Source of the DNA: Lenzites betulinus
Taxonomy: Eukaryota; Basidiomycota; Agaricomycetes; Polyporales; Polyporaceae
Direction of reading: 5' to 3'
Assembly: GCA_022264855.1 (NCBI GenBank)
Contig: JABYQU010000038.1
Span: forward strand, 62,001-126,000
Length of the DNA: 64,000 bases
Both the position numbers and the translations under genes were made by a program. Below, piece by piece: positions 36,169-46,513 of this stretch (positions are counted from its first letter, which is position 1; each line of letters begins with the position of its first letter). Below the pieces are notes generated by a model, which had not been told where the DNA came from, ran no database searches, and saw only the letters and a program-made list of their open reading frames with translations.

Positions 36169-37143
36169 ATGAACAACCCCCTCGTCCGGCCTCCGGACGC
36201 GCCCAACCGCGCACACGCACCCGACAGACAAACCTCTCAAGCCAAGAATTTCTCTCGAGTACGTCCTCGCCCGCCCACCGACTCTCGTTCTCCCTCTCCC
36301 CCATAGCATCATACTATACCGGACTGGCGCTGACGCGACCGTGCCGTCTTCTCTTCAGATCGTCCATCCTGCCATGCTGGGCTTGGCCCACGGTGTTCGG
36401 AACGAACGTGCACTAACGTGCCAAAAGATACACCCTACCGCGCGCGGTCGTCGCCCACGGTATGTGCCGCTCCTCGTCCTCGTCCTCATCGCCCCCCTGC
36501 GGGCCCTGCGGAATTGGAATGCTCAACTCACTCGCGCGATAGGTCTCGGCGCCGGCGGACACCCGCGCAAGGCGGCTGCAGTCGCTCGAACGGCGGGGCG
36601 TGAAGCCCGCGAAGGGATGGGCTAGGCGCGTTCCCTATCATCCACGGCGCTCGGTCCGCGGTATGTGCATCCTCCCCGGCGCAGGACATCCGTGCTCATC
36701 ATAAACTGTGTGCAGGTCTTCCACAAGAACCCCGTGGAGTCCATACTGCAAGGCGACCCGCTCTTGCACAACTATGACTTGCCTATGCACGAGCCTGGGA
36801 CGCTGGACTGCCTCCTCGTCTTCGACGAGAGAGCGGCCGGGTTCGCGAACGCCGGAGGATTGGTAGCCGACTGGAAAGCCCGGGGGTCAGAGCCGTGCGG
36901 GCGGGTGGCCAGGTTAGAAACCCCAAGGCTGATCTCAAGCCTGCGCAGCGAGTCGCACTCTTCCCGGCCCTCGACGGGATCGAGCTCCGGGACGACCACA
37001 ACGCCCCCGATGAATCCCTCTACGCGTTGTTTAACGCCCTCACCTTCCGCCTGGACGGGGTCAACCCAGGGCCCCAGCTGCGCGATGTGACGTTGAACAG
37101 CAGCCATCGGGGAGGATTTATCGGAGCTCATTCCGGTCCTTGA
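36169..37143 (+). CDS. Putative multi-exon orphan gene or relic
   Basis: A TATA box, CT-rich leader and ATG precede a first exon MNNPLVRPPDAPNRAHAPDR ending at a GTACGT donor (about 36258). A convincing downstream frame reads YTLPRAVVAH, spliced to GAFPIIHGARSA, spliced to VFHKNPVESILQGDPLLHNY and DLPMHEPGTLDCLLVFDERA, then after a further junction RVALFPALDGIELRDDHNAP and SLYALFNALTFRLDGV. The link between the first exon and YTLPR does not keep frame with the acceptors I can see, so either an exon is misjudged or the gene is broken. The end coordinate is approximate. No family was recognised. Confidence 0.42.
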
Positions 37144-37430
37144 GTGGGGCGATGACACGGTGGCGAGTCTCCGTGGATATCTGGAGCACCCGCGTTGCGC
37201 AGACAACTTACAGGTAGTCGGCAGGGAAGAGCGCGAGCGAACCCCCGTAGTGATACCGCCATAAAAATGCGGTTTGCTAAATTTAAATTTTATTCCCTTG
37301 GGATTGAACCTTGTGTGTTTATTGTTAAGGGGTAGACTTGAGTCTTATATCAGCCTGCGAGACCGATTTGTGGACTGTGTATTTCTGTGCACCGAGCTAG
37401 TAGTGATGTGAGGTATACAGATATGCCCAT
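37144..37430. other. Short AT-rich spacer
   Basis: Between the orphan gene and the MITE-like element. Nothing is supported here. Confidence 0.35.
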
Positions 37431-37711
37431 TACTGTAAAGATCAGTGCATAGCGGCGGCAGGTTTGGGTGTGACCGGCCGGGTACGATGCGGCGGAGCGG
37501 CGGGGGCGACGGTGACCAGTGACACCGCCGTACGGAGCGGCGGTTGTGACTCGACCTACCGCCGCCGCGCCAGCGGCGGCCGGCGCTACGGTGTTTCGTA
37601 CCTATGTCACCAGCGGCGGCGGCCTCGGTGACCGGTGACACTGGCCCCAAATAGGGGCGGCGGAGGCCGCTGTGACCTGTGACCCGCCGCTATGCTCTGA
37701 TCTTTACAGTA
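37431..37711. mobile_element. MITE-like element with 26-28 bp terminal inverted repeats
   Basis: The left end TACTGTAAAGATCAG...GCGGCGG (37431-37458) matches the reverse complement of the right end (37684-37711) at 27 of 28 bases. The ends fit a TA target duplication flanking CTGTAAAGATCAG. The 220-bp interior is very GC-rich, full of GCGGCGG and repeated GTGAC or GTCAC words, and has no coding capacity. Size and ends suit a non-autonomous Tc1/mariner-type or related DNA element. Confidence 0.68.
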
Positions 37712-38372
37712 TTCTATTGCTACCCATCCCAGCAACAAATTACCTCAGCTCAAAAGACACAGAACCAAGAGCACCTCAAAACCCCACCCCGCCCACCCCA
37801 TGCATCTCTTCCTTGCCCAACGCGTAACACAACACATCGCGACGCGACGCGCCCCAATATCCGCGGCAAAACGCGTGCACGTGACCGTATCCTGCTTCCT
37901 AATGCCCAAGTTTGTAAGACCCCGCCCCACCAGTCGAGTCACCGCCCCCCGCCCCCGCCCTCCTCTCGTCCTCGATCGCCGAGTTGCGCAATCTCAGCCT
38001 CATAGATTAACACCACACACCCCCGCCGCTGGGCCGGCGCGGCACTTTCAAGCGGTGCACGGTCCCAGGTCTGAGACTGGGGGAGGACTCTAAATATTGG
38101 ATATTGGCTAGGATGACCCGGGATTCAGGAGCGTCGAGATTTGAGACTCGGGCGGGTGCATCGGTGTTCTCGCCGCTCGTAGGACCTTGGTATCGCCTTT
38201 GACCTTTGGTTTGTCTCCGCGCGGGGATGCCAGAACTTGAGTTCGCGGGCTGACGCATAACGCATAATGCATACTAAAACATGGCAGTTCCGCGACATGC
38301 ACGTACATCTCCGCCGGGGATATGTCTTGAACTGCGAGCTTGAAGCTTCACCCGCCGCTGCGCGCACGGAGA

Positions 38373-38421
38373 TTGAACGTAGAACAGGGCTGCCGGACGT
38401 CGAACATAGAACATCGAATAT
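38373..38421. repeat. Heptamer GAAC array (copy 1)
   Basis: Units of the form NNNGAAC: TTGAAC GTAGAAC, then GTCGAAC ATAGAAC ATCGAAT. First of five similar short arrays in the 38-45 kb stretch. Confidence 0.5.
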
Positions 38422-38930
38422 CGGCCAGAGTTACTTGTGAGGCGTGCACGCCGCGTGTCGGACCGGACCTACGCTGCGCCGCGCACGCGAGCCTCGAGGA
38501 CACGGACAACCCGCACGCACTATATGCGCTGACAGATACAGACAGAAGGAATTGTTGAAGTGGCTCGGATCCAACAATACTATCGACACCGTGGACAGGT
38601 GCAGCACGCCGATCGCGCGGCGCGCACGCGATGTTGCGTGCACCCCGCGCGTGCTTCTAGCATGCGGCTAAATGCCTTTTGGTCCCCGGCTCTCCGTCTG
38701 ACTCGAGGCAAACACCCGCAACGTGCACGACGGTAAGTAAGCAACGAGGATGAATAACCGCGCCTCTAAGCTTATCAATCACAGTACGGCGCACGCGCGA
38801 TCGGCGTCGAATTCGAAGTCGAAGAGCCCGAGTCATACCAGCACGCCAGGATGCCGCCACGCTCAAGGTGCCGGTGCGGGGAATTAAGCACAAGCACTCG
38901 TCCGAGAGTCCGAGTCGCCGAATTCAAAGC

Positions 38931-39064
38931 GGTGCTCGCCAAGGCCGCGCGACTCAGAGCGGGCTAGCAGTTAGCTCGCAGCCTGAGCGAGGCTCGGGTA
39001 ACGGCGGTGGCGCGCACGCTGTAGCCTGCGCCAGGGCTTGTTTGGCTTACTCTGAGCTTGGACT
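38931..39064. repeat. Dispersed repeat, copy A
   Basis: Begins GGTGCTCGCCAAGGCCGCG and ends TTTGGCTTACTCTGAGCTTG plus GACT. It matches copy B at 39676-39827 over most of its length (for example GGCGGTGGCGCGCACGCTGT), with indels of about 18 bp. Confidence 0.65.
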
Positions 39065-39069
39065 ACTAG

Positions 39070-39662
39070 TAGGACCCCCGCCTGATATCCGCTCCACAAT
39101 GATGCAAGTTAACACTGTCCCAAGTTGTCTCGTGGGGTGCTGCTCGCGTGCCGCTGCTCACCGCCACCGCCAGATACCCAGGACCTCCCAGAACCCGCTT
39201 GAACTAACGTTAGCGAAGCTGCATTGCGGACGGCAGTAGAGGCAGAGAAGGGAAGGTCTTCAAGTGATGATGATGGTGATGATATTTAGTTGGGATTGCT
39301 AGTAATGGTCGCCAATATTCCGCCGTCGCGCTGTACTCTAGCTGTGTATTTCATGCGCGCGGGGTACGTGGAGAGATGAGAAAGACGAGTACCATTGATG
39401 TTATCATATTTGTACCTCCCGTGCTCCCAAATATTGCTGTTAAGACAATCTCATATAATCGTATACATGGTTTAACGCTATGTTGCATCATCGTAGAGCT
39501 CTACGTGATTTAGAGGTCCGATCGCAACGTCGATAAGCGCCCTGCCCAAAAAGGTATGTTTGAAAATCATGTCGATTGAAATGGCACAAGTCCATGTCGA
39601 CTAAAACCTCCGAATTTGGGTGTTTTGCGATCGGACCTCTTGCAACATAAACGGGGGTCCTA
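39070..39662. repeat. 593-bp segment bounded by 11-bp inverted repeats
   Basis: TAGGACCCCCG at 39070-39080 is the exact inverse of CGGGGGTCCTA at 39652-39662. The TA at each end could be a target duplication around GGACCCCCG ends. No transposase frame lies inside. It sits between the two copies of the dispersed repeat. Confidence 0.4.
39512..39640. repeat. 129-bp segment with 16-bp perfect inverted ends
   Basis: AGAGGTCCGATCGCAA at 39512-39527 is the exact reverse complement of the sequence at 39625-39640. The segment is small and non-coding, and nested inside the 593-bp segment. It is either a tiny MITE or a hairpin-forming element. No clear target duplication is visible. Confidence 0.5.
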
Positions 39663-39675
39663 TATATTCGGGGGC

Positions 39676-39827
39676 GGTGCCCGCCAAGGCCGCGACTCAG
39701 AGCGTGCTACTAGCAAGCACGACGGGGGTCGTGCGCACAGCGAGGCTCGGGCTGGCTCGGGTGACGGCGGTGGCGCGCACGCTGTAGATTGAGCCAGGTC
39801 TTGTTTGGCTTACTCGGAGCTTGGACT
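39676..39827. repeat. Dispersed repeat, copy B
   Basis: Direct-orientation copy of 38931-39064, longer by an insertion near 39710-39745 and a GGCTCGGGCT duplication. It ends CTTGTTTGGCTTACTCGGAG before CTTGGACT. Confidence 0.65.
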
Positions 39828-40377
39828 GTGCACTTTATCATAGACCTAAGACCAGCTATAGTCTGTCAAGATACCGGAACTTAGCGATCGTGCTTGACAT
39901 CGAAGTTGACGCCGTCGAAGTGGCGCGGGGCGCGGGGCATGCGCGCTGGGCAGGGGCACGCGACAGGAGGTAGGGGGCAGGAGCCAGAGATGTGCGCGCG
40001 ACTGATGCCAAACGAAATATCACAAATGATACCAGGCATCATAGAAGGGTTCGAAGCCAGAAGCCCAGTGGTGGGTTTTGGACGGCGAGGGTGTAAGAAA
40101 CCGCTGCCAACTTTCGGGGTCCTGGGGTCGGCACATCTCTGGCAGGAGCTAGGAGAGCAAGGATATCGGGTGTAATAAATTACGGCGTATGCATGCGAGG
40201 GGCGTGTACTAGGTAGAGCGTGTAAGTGTGCGATGAGGTAGCAGGGGCGGGAGCGGGGGCATGAGCGGGCATGACTATCATACATGGCTAGTGATACAAT
40301 TGGCAGAGACGGATGCAGGAGGCGAGAGGGAGCCCTGGAACCCAGCCGACAGAGAACAGAAACGCGCGCGCCCTACA
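39828..40377. other. Non-coding spacer downstream of the 40.4-kb gene
   Basis: About 550 bp without a supported gene. Confidence 0.35.
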
Positions 40378-40946
40378 CTATGAGCGCGCGCGCATGTGCA
40401 TGTGCGCATGCGCGTGGGGGTGGGGGTGGGGGTGCATCCGCGGTGGCGACAATGAATACCGCGAACGATGCGCGAGATGGGGCGCGCGCCCGCGGCCAGC
40501 AGCGGCGCTGGAGAGGGTCTGGAGGCGGGCGAGGACGTCGCGCGCGAGGAAGACGGTGCCCTTCTCGGCCTCGTAGAGCATGCAGTGGTCCGCGATGGGC
40601 TCGAGGATGTGCATGTCGGCGGGGTGTACGCTCGCGCGGTGCGAGTAGCGGAAGAGGGTGATGAACTCGTGGCGGAAGACGTGCACGTCGGCGGCCATGA
40701 GCGCGGAGGAGGTCGCGCCGGGCGCGGGGGCGTCGGGCACTGCGCGCGCGCACAGGTGAGACTTTGTTGTAGGGGTGTGGTGGGGAGAAGCGTACCTTGG
40801 ACGAGACAGACGTCGCCTTTGATCTGCGCGAACGCGAATGTGGGCTGTCGCGGGGACGGTGGAGGACTAGCGGAGCTGTCGCGAGACGAGCTCGGGGAGG
40901 ACATTGTGTACGCGGGCAGGGACGAGCAGGAGGCTACCGCGGCCAT
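40378..40946 (-). CDS. Hypothetical two-exon protein (170 aa)
   Basis: Exons 40796-40946 and 40378-40739 join CLVQ to VPDAPAPGATSSALMAADVH and continue VFRHEFITLFRYSHRASVHP, DMHILEPIADHCMLYEAEKG and TVFLARDVLARLQTL in a single open frame. A TATAAAA on the minus strand at 41039-41045 lies 93 bp upstream of the ATG. The C-terminal tail HPHPHPHAHAHMHMRARS comes from a purine-pyrimidine alternating repeat and may be low-complexity read-through. The family was not recognised and no function is proposed. Confidence 0.5.
40384..40436. repeat. Alternating purine-pyrimidine tract plus G5T repeats
   Basis: 33 bases from 40384 alternate purine and pyrimidine (GC, AC/GT and AT steps), followed by three GGGGGT units. 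The first part is a Z-DNA-prone sequence and the second a G-rich tract. Both lie in the 3' coding end of the gene at 40378-40946. Confidence 0.55.
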
Positions 40947-41038
40947 CGGTGGGTGCAGGGCAAGTGTAGGGGAGGGGCGGGCTTTGTTCTGGGCGGGTGG
41001 GAGAGGGGAGTGGAGGGCGGGGGGCGGAAGACGGCGGG

Positions 41039-41045
41039 TTTTATA
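41039..41045 (-). promoter_or_regulatory. TATA box TATAAAA of the 40.4-40.9 kb gene
   Basis: Reads TATAAAA on the minus strand, 93 bp upstream of ATG 40946, a typical fungal spacing. Confidence 0.45.
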
Positions 41046-41261
41046 GGAAAGAGCAGACAGAGGGCACGCGGAAAAAGAGGAAGATTCTGGGGAGAGTTTG
41101 GAGCGAGCCGAGGAGGATCTGAATGTTCTGCGCTCGGAGTCGCCCGCACACGAATAGCCCCAGCGTCTCTCTCACTCACTCCGCGATCCCAGATCCATCT
41201 GCCCTGCCCTCCGCAGCCCCATCCTCTAACACGACGCCCGCTCCAGCACCGCTCTCATGAG

Positions 41262-41291
41262 CTCAAACATTCAACGTTCAACACTCAACGA
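41262..41291. repeat. Heptamer array (copy 2)
   Basis: CTCAAAC ATTCAAC GTTCAAC ACTCAAC, a seven-base period of the form NNTCAAC, related to the GAAC heptamers nearby. Confidence 0.45.
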
Positions 41292-41867
41292 CACCAGGCC
41301 CCCGCGCGATGGACATCCCGTCCACGGTCCGGGCGTCCACCCTTGCCCCGGGCCACGGCCCCTCCGTTCAGCCCCCGCACGACGCCGGCTGATAGCGTTG
41401 GCTGCCCCCCGCACCCGCCGGAACGGGCGAGTGCGGCTCGGAAGTTGGTTCCCTCGCACTGGGCCCGAGCGCAGAAGTGAACAAAGTTCCCAGAATCCCA
41501 GAAGGCAGGACCCGTGGCGCGCGTCGGCCGCGTTTCGGACTCGGAGGGCTTGTCGCGCGCGTGTCGCCGACCCTGCTGCAGCCTGCAGCCCTCCCACTCC
41601 TCGGTCTCGGTCTCGGTATGCACGGCGAGATCATCGCCCGCCACAACGCCCGCCTGCACCCGGCCCCCTGGTCGACGTCCCCGCGCACCGATCGGGCGGC
41701 CACGGGCACTGCAGCGCGACTCGGAATCTACGCTCGAATTACCTAGGCAATATGTACAAATAAAAGAGAAATCATTTGATATGCGCTTACAACGCCCAAG
41801 CCTGGGTTAACTATTCGCTAAATTACCTAAATTACCTTGCTTGACAAGATAACCTATAGACGCACGC

Positions 41868-42472
41868 TTAGATCACAACATTCATCCTTGTCCTGCTACC
41901 AACTTGAACGTTTAACGGGTCAACGCCACTAGTACTGGCAGTACACACTTGCTCAGTATCAGTGCCCATTTCAGATAAAGCAATCCTACTGATGAATGGT
42001 ATCGTCTTTGCAGGTCTGCATGCAACTGGCTTGTCTCGACCAGGATGCGCGGTCCTCTCAGCTTCAAGTTGTAACTTAGTTTTCTCAACAGAGTCCGATC
42101 TGCTGATCTGCCTCAGCCCTCGACCATGATCTCGGGGAAATATCCAGCTCACAAGATGCTTCAAGTTGTCCAACTTCATTAGGTCCGTGGAATGCGGCTG
42201 CATGAAATGTACGGTCTTGTACAGTGCCGTCCCTACCCGGTTTCCCACGAGGTCGACCTTGTCGGTGAAGATGCGCCTCAAGTTGTACGCCCCGACGTCC
42301 GAGTCGTACCCTGTCGTACCCAATCCGTTTGTGCTGCTGGCAGCGTGGTGCAAGTATGCGTGCCGCGTCACGGTGCTGGAGCGCGTCCACTGCTCGCTGG
42401 TTCCCCAGCTGCAGCACGCGACATTGCCTGCGAGTACTCTCGAAGCATCATCTCTCTTGCGTCGTCCCCCCT
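41868..42472 (-). pseudogene. Coding-like exon of unknown family, start not found
   Basis: An open frame of about 200 codons preceded by a plausible acceptor (TCTAG at about 42473-42477). It reads RRKRDDASRVLAGNVACCSW, GTSEQWTRSSTVTRHAYLHH, GYDSDVGAYNLRRIFTDKVD and LVGNRVGTALYKTVHFMQPH, with codon use like the real genes. No upstream exon with an ATG could be tied to it, so it is either the last exon of a small gene or a relic in the repeat-rich stretch. No family was recognised. Confidence 0.35.
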
Positions 42473-43131
42473 AGACTGACTTCCGCAAATCTGCAGGGGC
42501 GTCTGCGTCAGCCTGTCGCAATCATACTAGACAAATCATCAGATTTACTCATACTATCTACAACGCTGGTACGTCGTAAAGGCCTTGACTATCACGCTGC
42601 GAGAACCACGGCCGTCAGAAACTAGTCGACCACTTATAGGTACACATCTGTGAGTAAATATTATGTTACTTGTCTATTTCAATCAGGCAAGGTTCCCGCC
42701 GGCGCAGCCGGCATTTCCGAGCCTCGAATCTGCATCCAGATATCCACCTTGTCGAAGCTTGATCCCACGCGCCGCCTCTGCGCAGCGCCCGGCGCCTCAC
42801 GCTCGTCGATCCTCCCTCGCGTCCCGCTCGCGGAGTTGCCGCCCACGTCGCGTGCCCGAGGCTGCCATTACTCACCCGCGCACGGGCTAGCAGCTTATCA
42901 GCATCACGATCTAGACGACGCGGTCCAGCTCGCGCGCGCGCGCGCACAAAAACGGCCTGGGCACACTCAAATACGCACATCGGTGCGTCATGCGGCCTCG
43001 TGCGGCTCACGTCGCGTCCGCCTCTGCTCAGATGACCGCGCCTCGACCACCGCAAATCCGCGCCGGGCTTCTTTTACGCTCGCGCTACTAGCCGCAGCCG
43101 GCACCCAGAACGCCAGGCCCGGCCGAAGGGC

Positions 43132-43160
43132 GTAGAACATAGAACGCAGAACGAACAACA
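43132..43160. repeat. Heptamer GAAC array (copy 3)
   Basis: GTAGAAC ATAGAAC GCAGAAC GAACAAC, seven-base period. Confidence 0.5.
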
Positions 43161-44196
43161 GAATTCGGCGGCGGCTTGTGGCAGGAGGGGAGTAAACGAG
43201 GGAAGGCGCGCGAACGAGGCGACGCTGCGAGTCTGACAAAGACGGGTGCGCAGGCTCAAGTGACCGCGCGCGGCTCACGCGACAGTGCACTTATCGCCGC
43301 GTCCGCGCGCGAGATTGGTACCTGCTGCCCAGGCGCGCGGACGCGCACGGCCAGAGCGTGAAGCTGGCGCGAGCCTCTGGGGCTCCGCGCGAGCTTCTGA
43401 TCCCGGCCGGCCGCGTTCTGGCGGCGGCACTTGTTGGTTGGAGGGCAGGCGTGCAAGTCACCGCAGACGCCTCAAAGTGATTGCCGCCGCCGGTGGTGCG
43501 GTGGCGTGCACCGTGCAGCCTGCGTCCACCGGTGGCACAGTAACTGGATCATGTCAATGGTATTCAATCGTACAGTCGTGCACATCGGGATTCGGCGGTT
43601 GAGCGGGCACTCGGACCTGGGCCTGGGAGCGTCGGAGCGTGCGCGTGGGCCGGGTTTACTACGCACCTACGTATGTTGCACGCAAATACGTATGTCGCAA
43701 CGTGCATTGGAGTCCGAGGGCCACCTGCTGCGAGGCGTGTTTGACGTTGCGGTCATGAAATGACGAGTGCGGGCCTGAGCCGGTCTGCGCAGGCACAAGA
43801 AGCTCTGGTTAACCCCCGCCGGGCCCACCTCTGCCAGCGAGCGCAGGAGCGTGGGGTGTGGCTTGCGATTAGCCGGGAGGGAGGGTTTAGCAGTGGCGCG
43901 AGCGTGCACGGTGGCCGCCTGCGCACGGAGACGGGTGTTCGCTGCGGCGCCCACGCTATGGCCACACCACGTCCAAGCTTTGTTCATGCATCTCGCCGCA
44001 TCTCGGTGCGACGCAGCTGGGCTCGGGGGGACGACACGGACCGGGCGACGTCTCGACGTCGACTGGCCGCCGCGCGCATGTTAGAGTGCTGCGCGTAGTT
44101 CATGTGCATGAAAATTAACATGGACGGTGCGATTGGATGTCGGACTCGGGCGTGGACCTGCACACGACCCGCAGCGACCGTCTTCTGAGCTCTGTC

Positions 44197-44217
44197 TTCG
44201 AACGTCGAACGTCGAAC
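44197..44217. repeat. Heptamer GAAC array (copy 4)
   Basis: TTCGAAC GTCGAAC GTCGAAC, seven-base period. Confidence 0.5.
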
Positions 44218-44971
44218 CTCCGTCCGCACCACCGACAGCGCCAATCCGCAGCCGCCGCGCTGCCATGGTGAGAGCGACGTCCCGACTCCCCCTCGGGGAG
44301 CCTGGGGACGTCGCGATCGCCGCGACGCCTTCCCGCGCGCGTGTGAGACGCGCCACTCCACGCTGCGGCCGGAAGAAGTGGGAGACTGAGAGTAGCTGCG
44401 CGCGCGAGCCCTGAGGCCTGAGCGGGCGTGTGAGCCGCAGCACGACGCAACATTGAATTCTGGGATTCTGGGAGCGTGCGCGAGCTAGTGGGACCACACC
44501 ACGAAGGCGCTTCGAGTCCGCGTCGGCTGCCGTAACCGTCGTGCGCACGGGCTCGAAGGTTCAGAGCGAGAAGTTTTGCCAAGGCGCCAAGACTGCTGCC
44601 GTCGTCGGGCGGAAGCCTCGAACTCGAAGGAGACGAGCCGCCGCGCAGTTTTCTTCTAGACGCTGGGAATGGGAGTCGGTGCGGGAGTGCCAGGAGAGGG
44701 AGCGTATAGGCTCCTGGCGCGCGGGTCGGCCAATGGGAGGGCGCGGATGCGGGCGGTGAGTACAGAACGGGCGGAGGAATGATCGCGATGTGTCTGCATC
44801 ATTCGCAGGGGCGCGGGTTGTGCGTCGGGGTGTGGGCGAGTTGGCGCAGGGTGCAGTGGAAACGAGACTGCGCGGGAGTGCTCAGTCTGGGGCGACTCGA
44901 TGGGGATACGGCGGCGTGGCAGTGGCGGTATGTCCGTGTCGGAGCGAGCTCAGAGGGCGTGATCCCGGCGG

Positions 44972-45004
44972 CGGAACGTCGAACTCAAACTCGAACTCAA
45001 ACTC
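44972..45004. repeat. Heptamer/hexamer GAAC array (copy 5)
   Basis: GCGGAAC GTCGAAC, then TCAAAC TCGAAC TCAAAC, switching from a seven- to a six-base period. Confidence 0.5.
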
Positions 45005-46513
45005 GCTTGCTCGCTGCACTGATGTTCTTGGTGGGCCCGAGGGATCGCGAGGTTCGAAGGATGATTGATCAAGGCACGGCTGGCAAGAATGCGAGGGGGC
45101 GGTGGTTTGCGAGGATGGAGCTAGGTTCGTCGATGGCCGCGCTGTACGGACGCGGTGCGGGAACGGCTGCAGTCGAACGGTGGATGCGAGAACTGATAGG
45201 CATCGATATCATGACACCGAGTCTGACGCAGCGGTACGACCGGAAGGCGATGCGATACAGTGCTTCCTTCTCTCCCCCGCTGGCGCTGGGGAAGCCTGTC
45301 CGTGGCCTGCATAGTGATGCAGCTGATACGATAGCGACGAAGCCTCGGAGATTGGTATAGATGCCAGGGGGAGGTTCGCGCGCGCGCTGCCTGCGGGAAC
45401 CTGCGCGTGGGCGTACCTGGGGTGTGCGCGGACGGACATTGGACACCCAGCTACGGGGCTCTGCGGGATGCTGGGATGCTGGGACGCGCACTGGCATGAT
45501 TGGACGCGCTGTTCCGGTCGGTCGGCGGCGGTGCAAACATGGACTGCGTGCGTGCTTCGATACGTCCGAGAGGTGTGAACGCTGCGGTGGTGCCGTATAA
45601 TGATACTGTGCTGTAGTTGGATAGCTGGATATCCGGATTTGATTGAGGGATGCATGCTTGGGATCCATGGATGTCGAACCTGGCCCGGCGAAGAGAAGGT
45701 GGACCGCGGTAGACCGCAACGCGCACTGCAGCCGCTAATGCGATGGACGTGGCCAGCAAGCAAGTACACAGAAGGCTCCTCGCGCGCTCGCTTTACGGCG
45801 GGGTCCACCATCTGCATCAGGCAATACATCAGCCGAAGGCATCGAGCCGCAGAAGACGGCGAAGCACCCACAACATTTATTATCGCATGATGGCCACCGC
45901 CCGCCGCTTCGCAATCACTCATTATTGGATCGTAGTTTGTTTAGATTTGAGGCCCTGGAAGCGCGATGGGGATGGAACGTGAACGACGGGGATGGAATGC
46001 AACGACACCGCCTGGCAGCATCTGCGATGGGATCGTGACGTCGGCGTCCGCATACACGTTCCGCAGGGGCGACGTCGAAGGAACGGTCTGCGCGAACGCG
46101 ACGTTTGCTTGACAGTGATCCCGACGATTGGCGGTGGTAGCGGTCGGTGGGCAGCACGGCACAGCTAGCCGGCGTCTTGAAATTTGTTGACTGTTCGCCG
46201 GGGAGATGGAGACGTCAGTCAGTCTATATCCGCGGCGGCGGATAGCCTCGTGTCGCCGTCGCTGTCCCAGGTCAATCTGGCAGTCACGCGGCGACACGTC
46301 TCGGGCAAGCTGGATAGACAGGCAATCAACTTGTTATACACAGGAGGAAACAGGAAGATTACGGCAAGTAAAGACGCAGAGCTTGTACGCTAGCGGATAT
46401 CATACACACGGCAAGTCCGGGCAACATCGTCTCGTCGGTCTCGGGCTATATCTTACATCTGCGTCCGCAGACCGCCAGCGGATCGCACCGCCTGGCCGCA
46501 GAGGTGAGTGGGA

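Larger units (their letters stand above)
42473..46513. other. 4-kb CpG-rich gene-poor stretch
   Basis: Very rich in CGCG and GCGC words, with heptamer GAAC arrays and a (CG)n tract at about 42930-42946. ORFs up to 237 codons occur but show no intron structure, motif or consistent codon bias, as expected by chance in GC-rich DNA. Confidence 0.45.

Noticed and set aside
44779..45360. 193-codon plus-strand ORF in the CpG-rich stretch
   Set aside because: No introns, promoter or recognisable motif. Equally long ORFs run antisense across the same bases, as expected in GC-rich non-coding DNA.
45209..45922. 237-codon minus-strand ORF
   Set aside because: Overlaps the previous ORF antisense, has low-complexity His/Ser/Arg composition and shows no splice logic.
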